Assembly (NCBI RefSeq): GCF_000002995.4
Contig: NW_025062476.1
Span: 10,104,501 to 10,168,500, forward strand
Reading direction: 5' to 3'
Source of the DNA: Brugia malayi
Lineage: Eukaryota > Nematoda > Chromadorea > Rhabditida > Onchocercidae
DNA: 64,000 nt
Shown piece after piece: positions 41,373 through 54,400 of this stretch. A program made the position numbers and the translations under genes. The notes below the pieces were generated by a model that did no database searches, was not told the origin of the DNA, and saw only the letters and a program-made list of their open reading frames with translations. Positions within the stretch are counted from its first letter, which is position 1; every line of letters starts with the position of its first letter.

Positions 41373-42150
41373 TGGAATAGATCTGACTTTACTACTGAGA
41401 TCAATCAGATTGGTTCCTCTTTTTCCCTTAATTAATGGAACAAAGAAGCAAAGGTGCAAATACATAATGGTGGATGGTGAAAATATCATTGGTTTAATCA
41501 TTTCCTGATCACATTTGTGTTTTTCTCTGTGTTGTATGATTTTACTCACACTAAAAGGTGCAGGATAAATCATCTGCAAAATAGTACGATCCGGATTATA
41601 CGTTGTGGGATATGCATGTTTTGCATATTAACATTTTACCCATTGTTTAGAACTTAGGTTACATAGAACTCTTTTCCTATCAAATATGTTGGCTTTAAGA
41701 CATCGTTACCTACTGTTGTATCATACAAGGATTTATTCTAATGTTTCATTATATTTGAAGCGAACAGTCGTTCGAAATAAATTGGACATTCTAGATTACA
41801 ATCATATATTACGGGATTTAGTTCATTTAAATTGCATTTGTTTCTCTATGCATTTCAAACGAAGCAATTGAAATAGTTTCACTATGAATTGTAGGAAGTT
41901 CTACAGTGATAATATTTGATGTTCTATTTGAGAGAATTTCTTTTTTGAAAGGAAAAAAAACTTTCTTTGAATTTAGAAATCTCAAGTTTCTGAATGTTGG
42001 CCATGATAACGAGGAAATTTTCGGTTGTGAAATGATCTGTTGGTGTTTGGCCTTTTGTTTTCCTTCACATGAATTTCATGTATTCTTTATCAAACTGTTC
42101 GTGTATTGTTCGTTTTGGTTTTTTCTTGACAAATAAATGTTTCAGTGATT
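40865..42150. other. 3' flank of SUZ gene with TA microsatellite
   Basis: AT-rich sequence with many short frames, none convincing. It includes A and TA runs and an AATAAA at about 42132 that could serve a long 3'UTR. Confidence 0.45.
41341..41369. repeat. (TA)n microsatellite
   Basis: About 14 uninterrupted TA dinucleotides. Confidence 0.95.
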
Positions 42151-45100
42151 AATTTGGATTAAAGGGAAGGCGAGAGAGTGGTGAAGATGAGATTTTTTAC
42201 TTTACTGCACTTTGCTTCATCTAATATTACATGCATGCCATCTGCCAATTCTTTTGTTTAGCAATAATTGAGATCGAATAATGTTAATACCGAATAAGTA
42301 GAATTGCCACTCTCTTTGTCATGCAATTCTCATAACTTATTCATTGATTCTAGTTCTACACCTACCTCTTTAAACATTATTGCCGATTATTTTTTTCTTT
42401 TCAGACTCAAGTTAAATCATATTAAAATTTTATAGTGAACTTTCCAACTTTTGCAGCAGTCTTTTTATTCCTAGTAATATGTGTCCACATTCTTAATAGT
42501 TTTTTTTTTTTTGCTAAGAATTTTTTTCTTTTAAATTCTTGGCAATATGTTTTTATTTTTAATAATATATGCGTAAGAATTTAATAGTATTTTTTCTTTA
42601 ATCTGTTACTATTCTATAATCATTAGGTAAAATAGTAATTTAAAATCATTGATGACAAATGGTCTTTAATTGGTCGTTTGTCCTTCCACATGCATCTATG
42701 TTTACTTGCTTAGTGCTCAGGTATCGTTATCAATTCATTGGTAGCAGATTTAAGATTGCATATCCAAAGTTAAGATCTTTAGGATTATTTATTTAAGTAC
42801 ATATTAAAGCTGTTTACGATTTAAATTATTTAAAGTTAACAGTAATACGTTTATGGTTATTTCAGGTCCATTCATCTGAGATTATTATTCAAGACATGTT
42901 TAAGGTTTATGGATATTTAAGTTTGTGTTTTTTTAAATTTTTTTATTTTTTAAATTATTTGGGATTATTTTATTTAAAGAGGAGTAAGAAAAAATGTTTT
43001 GATAGTTTCGTGAAGTGTATAGTAATAAGAAATTATTCATTCTTGACATTAAGAAAAGAGGTGCTGAGTAGAAGAAAGTAGAGTAGTCAAAACGATTTAG
43101 AATGATAATTATTATGAATTAAGGATTAAACTTGCATCTAACAATAACAATATTGCACTTTGATCTTCAGCACCTTATAGAATGTTCTGGCCAGTTGTTA
43201 ACTTATAAGTAAATAACTGGAGATGACGATCGACTTAAGTACTAACATTCAGATGATAATAATATAACTGATAAGTAAATCTAAGTAACATTCAGAAGAG
43301 AATATGAAAGAGATCGAAATAAGAATTGGACACTTCTTCGGAATCCCTGCAAAAAAAAGCAATATCTCGTTCTTTTAATTACTCAGAGTTATCGACAACT
43401 AGCCAGCAGGCCTAAAAATAAATGGTAGAAGGGCTAATTCCAACTGGAGTAGATAAAAAGTTTTGCTGTATGAAAAATTGGAACCAATAAGTTTAGTGGT
43501 ACATTTCAGTTAGATCGATCTATTATTCCAAAATGATGAATTACTTTAGTGAGCTCAGTATGTGGTATTTGATTTCAATTTATATTAATTGAACATGGCT
43601 ACTTTCATAAATTGATCTAATCGTTTTTTTTTTTTTTTTTTTTTTTACACGAAACAGCAGCAAGAATCAATTTCAAAAAAATTTTTTCTGAGAATTTCTC
43701 ATTGCGACCAATGAAATGGTTAAATATTTTAAGTAAAAATAAGTTTTCTATCTTAATAGTTTTAACCATAAAAACTTTACTATTAGTAACATAATCAACG
43801 AAGAGATGTGAGATAAGGTAAAGCGGAATAATTATTTCAGATTAAGTGCAACAGGAACAATATAAATAAAAAACAGATAAGGCTATAATTAGTTAGGATT
43901 TAAAAATTGATTTTGAATCAAATATTCGGGGATATAATTTGTGTCTATCGATGAATGTAAGCTAATAAAGAAATTAGGAAAAAAGTGCTGCACCGAAAAT
44001 TTAAAGTTTTATAAATAATTGGAATAAGAAAAGTGTTGCAAGCAGAAATTCCATGATAAATCAAAATGGAAAGAGTGTTCACATTTTTGAATTATATTAA
44101 AGTTTCTTTTCCTTTCTTTTATTGGTTGCCTTAATTATTGGCTATAAAATAAGTAAGCTTTCGTCATAGAAATATATCGAATACAATTATCAAAATTATT
44201 GATTTTGATTTGAAAACTTAAAATTAAGTTCAGAAAGTTATTTTACGATACTACAAATGAATTAATGAAATTTAATTTTTGCAACATTAGATACTTGTTT
44301 TATTAGTAAATATTTTTCATTTATATTGCTTACATTGCATTAAAGTGGCATTTTTGAGGACTTAATTGGAATCAATTTATAATTAAATCTTCGTATTGAT
44401 TCTAATTTTTTAAATTTCAACTTTAAACAGTGTGTTATCTTCTTGAAATAACATTGTGAAATTATAGTTTATAATGATTTGTCAACAGCAGCAGTAGCAC
44501 GAATGAACCATTCCAAGGAATTTATTCTCTAACAGTGGTTGCCTAAATATGTCGGATATGTGTTATCTATAAGAAATGTCATAAAATCTCCTATGATTAT
44601 CCATATCGCCTGTTTTAAATCACAATTTAAGATCTAAGAACAAATAATGAATTAACGTTCCGATGATAAGGAAGACCAGCTAATGTGAGCTTAATTACTG
44701 GAACACTAAGAATATCAATTAAATTGTCAAAATGATCTGAATTAATCAGTTGAAAGAAACAAAAAACAATGATAACATTAACTGATAAAGGATTAGCTTT
44801 CCTTTCAACTCATTAGATATTATTTTTATTATTATACAGTTTAAATGGATCGGAAAGTACAAAATTGTCCCTTTGATCCTAAGTGATTTGCAAAGATTTG
44901 TAAGTTCTCTCTCACCTTTTAATATCATATCAAACTTCATTTATGAACTTTTATTTGTACAAAAATCTTAGAAAATTCAGTCGAAAGTTCGGTTAAGTGC
45001 GCAAATTGATTATATATTGTTTGTCTTGGCTTAAAATTAATTGTATCTTAAGATCAAAAAATACTTCTGATATAACAGTAATATCCAGCATAACAGATTA

Positions 45101-48100
45101 AAGAAATAAGCAACTTTCATAGAAAATTTAGGAAAATATAAAAAAAAAATTAATCAAAATCACAGCAGTTCCAAATAAACTTATCATTCGAGACATCACC
45201 CAACTTTTTGTGCTATAACTATTTTTTCGAGATTTCTTCAATTTTCTTGCTGTTCGGTTAATTTTTAGGATACGGTGCTCATATGTTCAAAAAGACCTAT
45301 TTTCTGTGATATTGCTTGCATGCTGTGACAGAAATGACAAAATTAAAGTGATAAGAAAAAAAAAAAGAAATTAAAATGATTAAAATTATAAATTATTAAT
45401 TAATCAAAATAATAGTAATTCGGAGTTGTTTTCTTATTAAAACATCCTTCGACAAAACAAAATTCTCATTAAATTATAATTAAAATTGAAATGAAATAGA
45501 AGGATGTATAGACAATAAATAAATGTGCAAGAAATTAAAGATAAGCCACTAATTCGATGATATTTAGCTTTCCGAAAAGAACTAAGTGCTATAGTTATTG
45601 TTACTGACATTAAAAAATATCTTTAAATGACTCATTCAAAAAAAAATGACTCATTAACTAGTTGGGAAAGAAAGAATTAAAATTCAGAAAGTTCTAACAA
45701 TTTATAATAATGTCTGATTTCATCCTTTTTGTGGTTATTTCTTCCAATTTCAAATTAATTTCAATCTAATATTTAATCTTTAATATGCCTTTTGTTTTGA
45801 ATAAATATGCCTCTTATTATATTCTTCCTTGAAATTTTCTAGCATTGTTTCAACCCATTTTTTAAGTTAATTGTCTGAAAACACTTTAGAAAGTTATTTT
45901 AAATTAAGAGAGATCCAATCACTTTAATCATATGCTTATAAGCAACAAATTAAGTTGTTTCAAATTAAAAAATGCATCTTCAGATTTGCAGTGGTCAACC
46001 AGAAATACGAAATAGGTTTTGTAACATTAAAGGAGGCACAATTTCGAGAATGTCTTGGAATATGGATATGATCAAATGTAAAAGAAAATTAGTATTTCTA
46101 CAACTCTTCGATCCTTCGTATTCTAATTGTAATACTAATAGTAAATAAGTTTTTGAGTTTCCTTTCCTTTCTCCAAATATAATCAAAATTTTCTTAAGAG
46201 TCTGACATTTCCATCTAAAACAGTACACTGCATTAAAATATTTTTATTTCAATAAATTTATTACAGATACAACACACAAGCGCAGAGTATAAATAAGAGA
46301 CGGCGCGTGTTTTTGTCAACAAATTTCAAGCAATTATTTGGAAATCAGAAAAAAATCCATAAAATAAGAGCTAAAATTTTATTTTGTCATAGAAAGGACT
46401 ACTTTAACAACAACTTTTAAGAAGTATGCAGTAATTTGAAAATGTATGTGACAAATTAGAATACATTTCACTGTGTGTTACTATTATCCAACGAGTTATC
46501 TTGTTAATTTAAAAGTGCGAGAAGTTATTTAACTAATCACAATATTCTTAGATATTATTCTATCGAAGGAAATTTAATTTGTTTTAATGTATTTTTGCAG
46601 TTCATTGTTACTAATAATCTGTAATTAAAATATTCTATATCTAGTATAAATTATTCCCATTTTACTATTTTGTTTGCAGCATGTAAGTAACTGTTAGTTT
46701 TTTTCATCCATAATTAAGATTGAACAAAATTACTGAGTAACGAGTTCAAAAAAATGATGTCTTTATGATTCAGATTAAATGACTTCATTTCCAAATGGAA
46801 GCTTTTGTTTCTTAGTGATAGTGCCATTCAAAGATTTTATTTTATTTTTTTTTTACATTCTAAATTATTTTCATAACTAAAATCTGAAGTTAATATTTAA
46901 GATTTGACACTATGTTGAGTCATTTCAACAGATTTCATTTATGCAATGTCATAAATCATAGAATTGATCAAATCAGAATAATCTGTCGGTAATCATTCTA
47001 AAATATTGGTACTCATTGATTAATATTGATATTCATTGATCTAATTTACTATTTCAGTAATTTATATTGAGATTTAGCACTATGTTGTGAGGAATTGAAA
47101 AGCAATAGGATTTTAACAATAAATTTTTGCTTGTCTGAGTAGAAAGCACAGCTATTAGCTCTTTTTTGATAGCTAAAAGTGTTCTCAAGTCGAATTGTGA
47201 CAATGAATTTTCCAACAATCTGTCTAAAATAATTTTTTGGTAAGAGAATTTAAGATATCTAAAATCAATTGCGATACTAGTGGTAAACTTACCGCTTGCA
47301 CAGAATGTCGACATAATCGAAAAAAAAAGAACTGAAAAATGAACTCAAAAAAAAAAAAAAAATTATGAATTATAATTAAAATTGAATAAATTGAGATGTT
47401 TCACTAACAAGAATGAAGTGAAACATTGCCCATTTAGTTTGTAATTAGAATTGGTTTTTTTTTTTTTTTCTTTTTTTCTAAAAGATTTCTTAAATGAAAC
47501 AACAAGTATTGTCATTGTTTTGTGATTAATCATCATAAATATTGGTGAGGTGAATATTCTGAATTGTATTCGTCTGAAGTTCTCATTTTGCTGATTTATG
47601 GAGTTAAATGAAAACAGTGTGTGAAGAGAGAAGAGGAGAATATCGATGAACAAAGATGAATTAATTCACATTAGCTGAAATCCCTCGAGAAAGAAGAGAA
47701 TGAAATCGAATTCAGAGGGTAGATTGGACTGTTCAGATTACGGTATCAAAACAGTCAATTTGTCATCCAATTTGTCATCCATAATAAATTCTTTCAATTT
47801 TTTTTTTTATTTCCTTTAAGAATTTAACTAATTAACAATCTCTTTTTATATTCAACTCATTGAGTAGATCTAATATTACATTGAATTATTGTAATCAAAT
47901 CATTCCGATTAAGCATTTATATTTTGTCCAAATTCTATATTGTTATTAAGCTAAAACTTCAATTCTCTTTATGCTATCATGCTTGTCACAAATAAATTCT
48001 CAAATTTGTCGATACAAGTATCTTGTCACACTTGTCAAATTTGTCACAAATAACATTCTCTAGCAAGGCAGTAATTTGTTACTATTTTGAGACTACCTTC

Positions 48101-51100
48101 CGCACTACCGATACAGTGTTGATTCCTGTTATTTGCTTATGATTTTTTATCACTATTTTTTGCTAAAATTTGCTATATTTTATTTTGAAAACTTTTTGGT
48201 TTGAGAAAAAAGATATGTCGATCGATATCTAATTTTGGGTAGCTCTCATTCTCTCGAAAAGTTGACATATGTTTTGGAAACTATTTGAAATTATTAGCTG
48301 TTGCAATATTACTGTGACAAGAACAGTATAAGAGAACAAATAACTTCTTAATTTAATTTATGAATAGCATAAGTGATAGCAATGACAACAACAACAACAA
48401 AAATTGCTTCAATAAAAATTCAAAATGCATCATTGAGTGAAATAAAAAAGAAGAAATAATTATTTGGGCCTTTTAATTCACTCTCAATACAAATTGAATT
48501 CTTTTAAAGTTTTTCATTTTTATTTTTTTAAAACACGAAACATTCGGATTTATTGATATTATATCTTAGAATTTATAGTGATATGATATAATGGAATATC
48601 ATCGATATCATTTGTTGCATAATTTTGAGCTTCATTTAATAGTTGAATTATTTTCTAGGAAAATGGGTTTTATTTCACCACAGCAATACAGTTTCCGTCT
48701 AATCTCATAAGATGATATAACATCTTTTACGAATTTGTTGAAATTTGCAATCTAAAGAAAAAATTTTTTTGAAGAAAATAACTCACATAAAACAGATAGA
48801 GATAGCTTGAATTAACGTGAAATATAAATTATATTCTAGATTTTTGTTGGGATAAATTAAATTAAATGATGACATGTGATTTGACAGTCTAATAATTTAA
48901 AGGATTTTGGAAGGCCTAAACTAATTTAAGCAATTCAAATCTCAGTTAGTTTGAAGTCAGTTTAGATTAAATAGTGCTAAATAGTAAGGAAAGGATGAAA
49001 TTTCACGTATGCTTTTTGCAAACGCCCCAAAAGTTTGGCTCTAAATTCAAAGCCAATGACATAGCTGTCAGCTACTCAGAATTTAATGCTTTAGTTTATA
49101 ATTATTCCTTTTTTAAAATATTACTATTTTTTGCTTTTCTTCATTAAAAAAAAAAAAAAAAAAACGACATGGGATCATTGTGACGGTTTTCTGAAAATAT
49201 AACACCATTCCGGAATGTATTGTATGAAAAATTAATATTGCATAACATAAATTTAATATGTTTACAAGTGATTTGTAGATTTTATTAATAAACTCTTAAC
49301 AATATCAATCAATTGTTATTTGTTAGTTTTCATCTGAAGTATGTTGATTATTAGCATTAATCCCTGAGCGCAATCTTGAAGATCAATTTGAAGGCTATAA
49401 ATGGGCCACAATAATTGTCAGAGAGAAAAAAGCTTGTCCAATCCTCTAGAGTTTTCAATTTTTTTCTTCTTTCTTTGCTTTCTTTGCTATATGATTTTCT
49501 TCTTGCATGCAATTAGGCAAGCTAAGCCATAAACTAACAAAAGCATTTCTTGGCTAATTCTTATATGAGCTCTAAATCAGTTCCATTTTGGCAGCTATCA
49601 TTATTATCATACATTATTATCATTATCTTTTTCTATGCTTTATTAATTAATAGCTGAAGGGTGACAAATAAGAAAAAAGACTGACAAATGAGCAAAAAAA
49701 AGCGGAAATGTTACAAAAGTTATTATCTTAGACTGTATAATATCAATAATTCATAAAAAGGCAAAAAAATGTACATTGCCAATATAGAAAAATTCAGTTG
49801 AATAAGGAATTTCATTCAATTCTTGACAAAAGTTTTTTTATGGATTTGTTAAAAGAGCTTTTAAAAACTTTCAAATATTGCGCTAATAATTAACAATTCT
49901 GCTTTTTAACACAAAAGCAAATTTTTGTCTTTGTTGTTTCAAAAAGAATTCTTTTTTGTTTCATTAAGTTAATTTTCATTTATCAGTATAAATATTATAT
50001 AAAAATAATTTTTTGAAAAAATACAAAAAAAACTTTGGGAAAAATATGAAAATTAGCTTAATCTATAAATCAAATTTACAGTATATAAAGATGACGCTTC
50101 AAATATTTGGATTAAGCTAATAAAATAAATTGTCCGAACTAAAGATGTATTGAATCTCCACATAGTAGTTACAGAAGTAAATGACTTATAGGATGATACT
50201 TACTTTAAAGAGCTGAAAGAGGATAAAAATTAAGTTAAAATGATAAATGCAAATTTTAGATAAGTCAAAAAAGAAAACATTTTGAATTGAGAAATCAGAT
50301 ATTTTAGTCCGTTGAAGGAATTGGTTTACATTACATTGAATATAAATAATTTTCTCTCTTTTTCAGTAAGCATAAAATATTTCTATTGTCATTCATATCG
50401 AGACTTAATCGACCATTTTCCGGAAGTAATCAATATGTACACGCCATCCTGAACTTTTAATTATGAGGCAAAATTCAATATGTCCAATGTTAACGGTCAA
50501 TTGAATCAATGATTTATCATTTTATATTTCAATAGCTTATTGCAATAGAGCAATAGAATACAGATACACTGCGCTAAGGTATGTATACATATGTATGTAT
50601 GAGGCGTGTTTGACCGACTGATAGGATGAGGAAGCGAAAGGCTTTGCTTAGGAGAGGCCATTAAGCCTTCTTAGAGAAGCAATAGTCACTTCATATTTAT
50701 TATAGTTTCAATAATTTGCTTGATACGATAAATGTACGGTTGAGTTCATTTTGAAGTCTTGTCTTAGTGAAAGAAAATGCGCCGCGATAGTAGTAATAAT
50801 GCGCCGCCGGGTCGACCGCCCTATTGCGCTTCCTTTCTTCCTTCCTGCCTAAACCTAAACGAACCGTTTCTTCCTTCTTCATTTATATCATTGCCAAATA
50901 ACACAAAAAGACATAGTATTCTCAAAGGATTACTGCCTTACTTCTTCCTTCTGCCACTTTTGCAATCGTTAACCCAAACAAAAATATTGAGACTAAATGC
51001 TCTCGAGATCGGTCAGATATTTCCTCTTTAGTAGTTTATTCCTCTCCAAATGTACTTACTTCATTTTAGCTTGTAAAATTTGAATACTATTGATGTTATT

Positions 51101-51446
51101 ATATAGGTAGGTAGATAAGTAGGTAGTAATCTCATACAAATTTATCACACAAGTCTATTATTACGTAAATATCAAAGTTTATTATTACGTAAATGAAATC
51201 GCTTTTTTGTTACTTTGCTTTATACTATACAATTTACATCAACCATAAATAACTAAGTACCTTTAAATGTGTTATTAAACGTGGAATATTGATTAGTTCC
51301 CTTTTAAGCTTTACAAATTTGTAAAACATTCAAAACTTCTGCTTATCACTTAATGATAAACTATGACCATTTTCTTATCAATGGTCTGCCTTTGAATAAA
51401 TTTCAGTTTGTGCCTTAAAAATAATTGTTTGACTGAAAAGAAAGCA
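42151..51446. other. 9.3 kb gene-poor AT-rich region
   Basis: Very AT-rich DNA with homopolymer runs (T at 43624-43645, A at 49147-49163, T at 47457-47469) and no exon that could be joined or recognised. Open frames of 60-96 codons (44746-44940, 45995-46228, 47054-47314, 47363-47653, all minus) are as expected by chance. The end, 50577-50830, is richer in G and C and holds an 84-codon ATG frame. This could be the promoter side of the following gene. Confidence 0.6.
50777..51031 (+). CDS. Short ATG-initiated open frame, uncertain
   Basis: 84 codons from a true ATG, beginning MRRDSSNNAPPGRPP in a locally GC-rich patch, then L/S/P-rich residues to a TAG. No domain is recognised. It lies 0.4 kb before the first exon of the MARCH-type gene and could be an upstream frame, an alternative first exon lacking a visible donor, or chance. 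Confidence 0.2.
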   Translation: MRRDSSNNAPPGRPPYCASFLPSCLNLNEPFLPSSFISLPNNTKRHSILKGLLPYFFLLPLLQSLTQTKILRLNALEIGQIFPL

Positions 51447-54400
51447 ATGTACAATGCATCAGGATCTTCAGGATTTACCGGTGGAAAAGGAGTAAGTATT
51501 TCCGAATCTGTTATCATAAATTATACCAAATGTCAATTAATATATTTGTTACCGAACATTTTCCACTTAAGTTTAAAATGATTGATAAATTTATCTCTCA
51601 ACGAACAATGTTTCCAGACATGAATTCCCGGTATGCATTTTAAATACTATAAATTATGTACACAAATTAGAAACAGTGCAACTAAAAAATTGAAATTGAA
51701 TTAAACATTTGAAAGAGCTAAATCAGTAGTGGCATAGACTCATAAAAAAATGAAATAACTTTTAAGAATCTGGGGAAAAATATCACTTATATTATGCAAA
51801 ATTGATTTCTCATCCAAGCTGAGCCTTTAAAATGATGACACATTCTATTTCCCTTATTTGACCTTTAATAAAATCATTTTTGATGACTAATATAATTATT
51901 TAAGGTATTTTTTACTAACCTCTATGGTTTAGAACTATCCGTTAGATTGATTACGAATTAAATATCTGAAAAATTTTCACTGATAGTTCTTTAGGTCATC
52001 TTTCTGTCAAAAATCATTTAATTATTTAGTTTTAGTTATCGTTGAAATTTACTGTTCACGTTTGTGTCGAGAAGATTTCTCGTTTTTTTTTTTTTTTTTT
52101 TTTTCATTTTTGATATAAAAAAGTTGATTAAAGCCTAGTTTTTTGCTCTTAATCCACTTTTCCGGAACATAAAATACGATAAAAAAGCTAGAGCTAACTG
52201 ATAAAATTCCTTCAAACGAATGTTCCTTCATATTTTCCTTTTGTTATTCGAAGAAAAAAATTGCAAAAGACATTTTAGTCAGATTTTAGTAAAACTTTAA
52301 ACTTAAATAGTGTATTCAATACGAAGGAAAGTCATCAGATCTAAATGACAAAACCAAATTTTGATTAAAAAAAATTGTTCTCCAATAGCATAATTTCATT
52401 TCACGAAAAACAAAAAAAAAAAAAAAAAAAAGAAAAAACGAGAAAAAAAAAAACCAAAAAAAGCAATGAAATACATCAGTGGTGAAATTTCGGGAAGCAA
52501 TTCAGAGAAAGAAATGTGATTACTCTTCCAAAATAATTTTTTATGTTTGGTTGCCTCATCTGAACGAAATCTAACGACTGCTTGATAAAGTGCTAAAATA
52601 ATAGTCTGACGATGAACTGAAAATGTATTTCCAATAAAATGAAATGAGAAATTGATGGGTCAATAACACAACTAAAAAGTTGAACGAATGATAAAAATAT
52701 TTGTCGTAACAATTAATGATACAATTTCTTATATATTTCTATTGCAATGAAATTGTGAAATTTTTAATTAATTTAATAAGTCTATAAGTTCTATCAAGGA
52801 TAGCCTATGATTAGTTGATGAAAAGAAAAATTTCTTCTGCCACTTTCATTTCTTTTTCTAATAAAACTTTTGAAATCTAAATTGCTGTGTGAACTGTTAT
52901 TTAGTTTTATTCGCTGAAAATCAAAATCAAAGTACTAATTAAATTGCTTATGCAAGTTAAGTTTAAATGATGATTTTTCTTTTTTTTTTCTTCTAAAAGA
53001 AAAAAGTCTGTTCCTATTCTTTTATTATCAAATTTAGCGACGACCTACTGCTTCAAACTCTGATTATGCAGTATCATCCGGACAGTTGCAATCTCGTTAT
53101 GTGGTACGTAAGGTATGTATTCTTAGAGTTTTTGCTTTGAATAGCATTTTGTTAAAATTTCTCGCCAACAAATTTAATCGGTATGTTTCAAAATTTGAAA
53201 ATTTTCCAGTTTTTTCATTGAATTTGGCTCAAATCAAGGGATCAAAAGTGAAATAAAATGAAGGAAGATCGTTTAAGCGGTGGGTATTTATAAGATCATT
53301 TGTATTTAAGATATTAAGACACAGTTCATTTCACTAAAATTATTTCAAAAATTATTTTCCAACCTTTCATTGTTGATTTAAAATTTGTTTCCAATTTAGA
53401 TTTCCGGCATGCTCGGTGGCCTACATGAAATTGGTGAGACTAGTAAAAGCAATGAAAATTTTAAAGGTATGATGAAGTCCATGACTATCATAATATTAGA
53501 ATCATAAAAGCATTTCTCACATTTCTTCAAATAATATTGTAATTTCAGCTGCGATTTGCTAAATGAGCCTTTTGAGCTTCAACATTTTTTAACTTAAGAC
53601 AATAGTTGAAGGAGAAAAGTACAAATGCATTAGTAAAGACTTTCTTTGTAAGATAAAATTTTGCTCACTTTTCTTTGCTTTTCTTTACTCCCTACTTACT
53701 TCTACTACAGTAAATGAACGTATTAAAAGAGTAATAATTATAATTATAAGCTTTCAAATGTTTTGGTCATTTCTTAGTTTAGATAGTCTGAAAGTCATAA
53801 ATGTACCTACTTAGAACATCTGTGCAACAACTACCGCATACTTCGTCGCCTTGAGTTATCTAAATGTATTATTATTCGTCATATAAACATTTAGTTTCAT
53901 TTTCTTGTCGATCTTTCCAGTAATAGCAAGCATGAATCTATTAATCATTATCAAGCTTAATTTTTAATGAGTTGTAAGCTGCAATTAGGACATCAAACAA
54001 TTGAACAATTGTCACACACACACACACATACTTTACAACTCAAATTAAATTCAGGAATTTTTCCTGCAAGTGCAAATTGGAATTTCAGAGAAAGAAAGCA
54101 AGAATTTCTGCATTTAGTTGTAACAAGCAGTGAAAAATGACCCATTTGAGAACTAAAAAATTTAGGCTTTAAAGTTTAATGATGAATGATGCATGGGATA
54201 TCATCGATCAAGCGAGATCCTTGGGTGCAAGTCGAGGAACGTTATAACATCTGTTTCCTTCGTTAAAATCCCAATATTATCAATCTTCATAGCAATAGCA
54301 AATAATTTATAAATGGAAAAACAGCAAATGTTATTTCAACAGTAAAAGTATCAAAGTATAAAGAAACTTTTCATTACAATAACACAAATTATATCATTTT

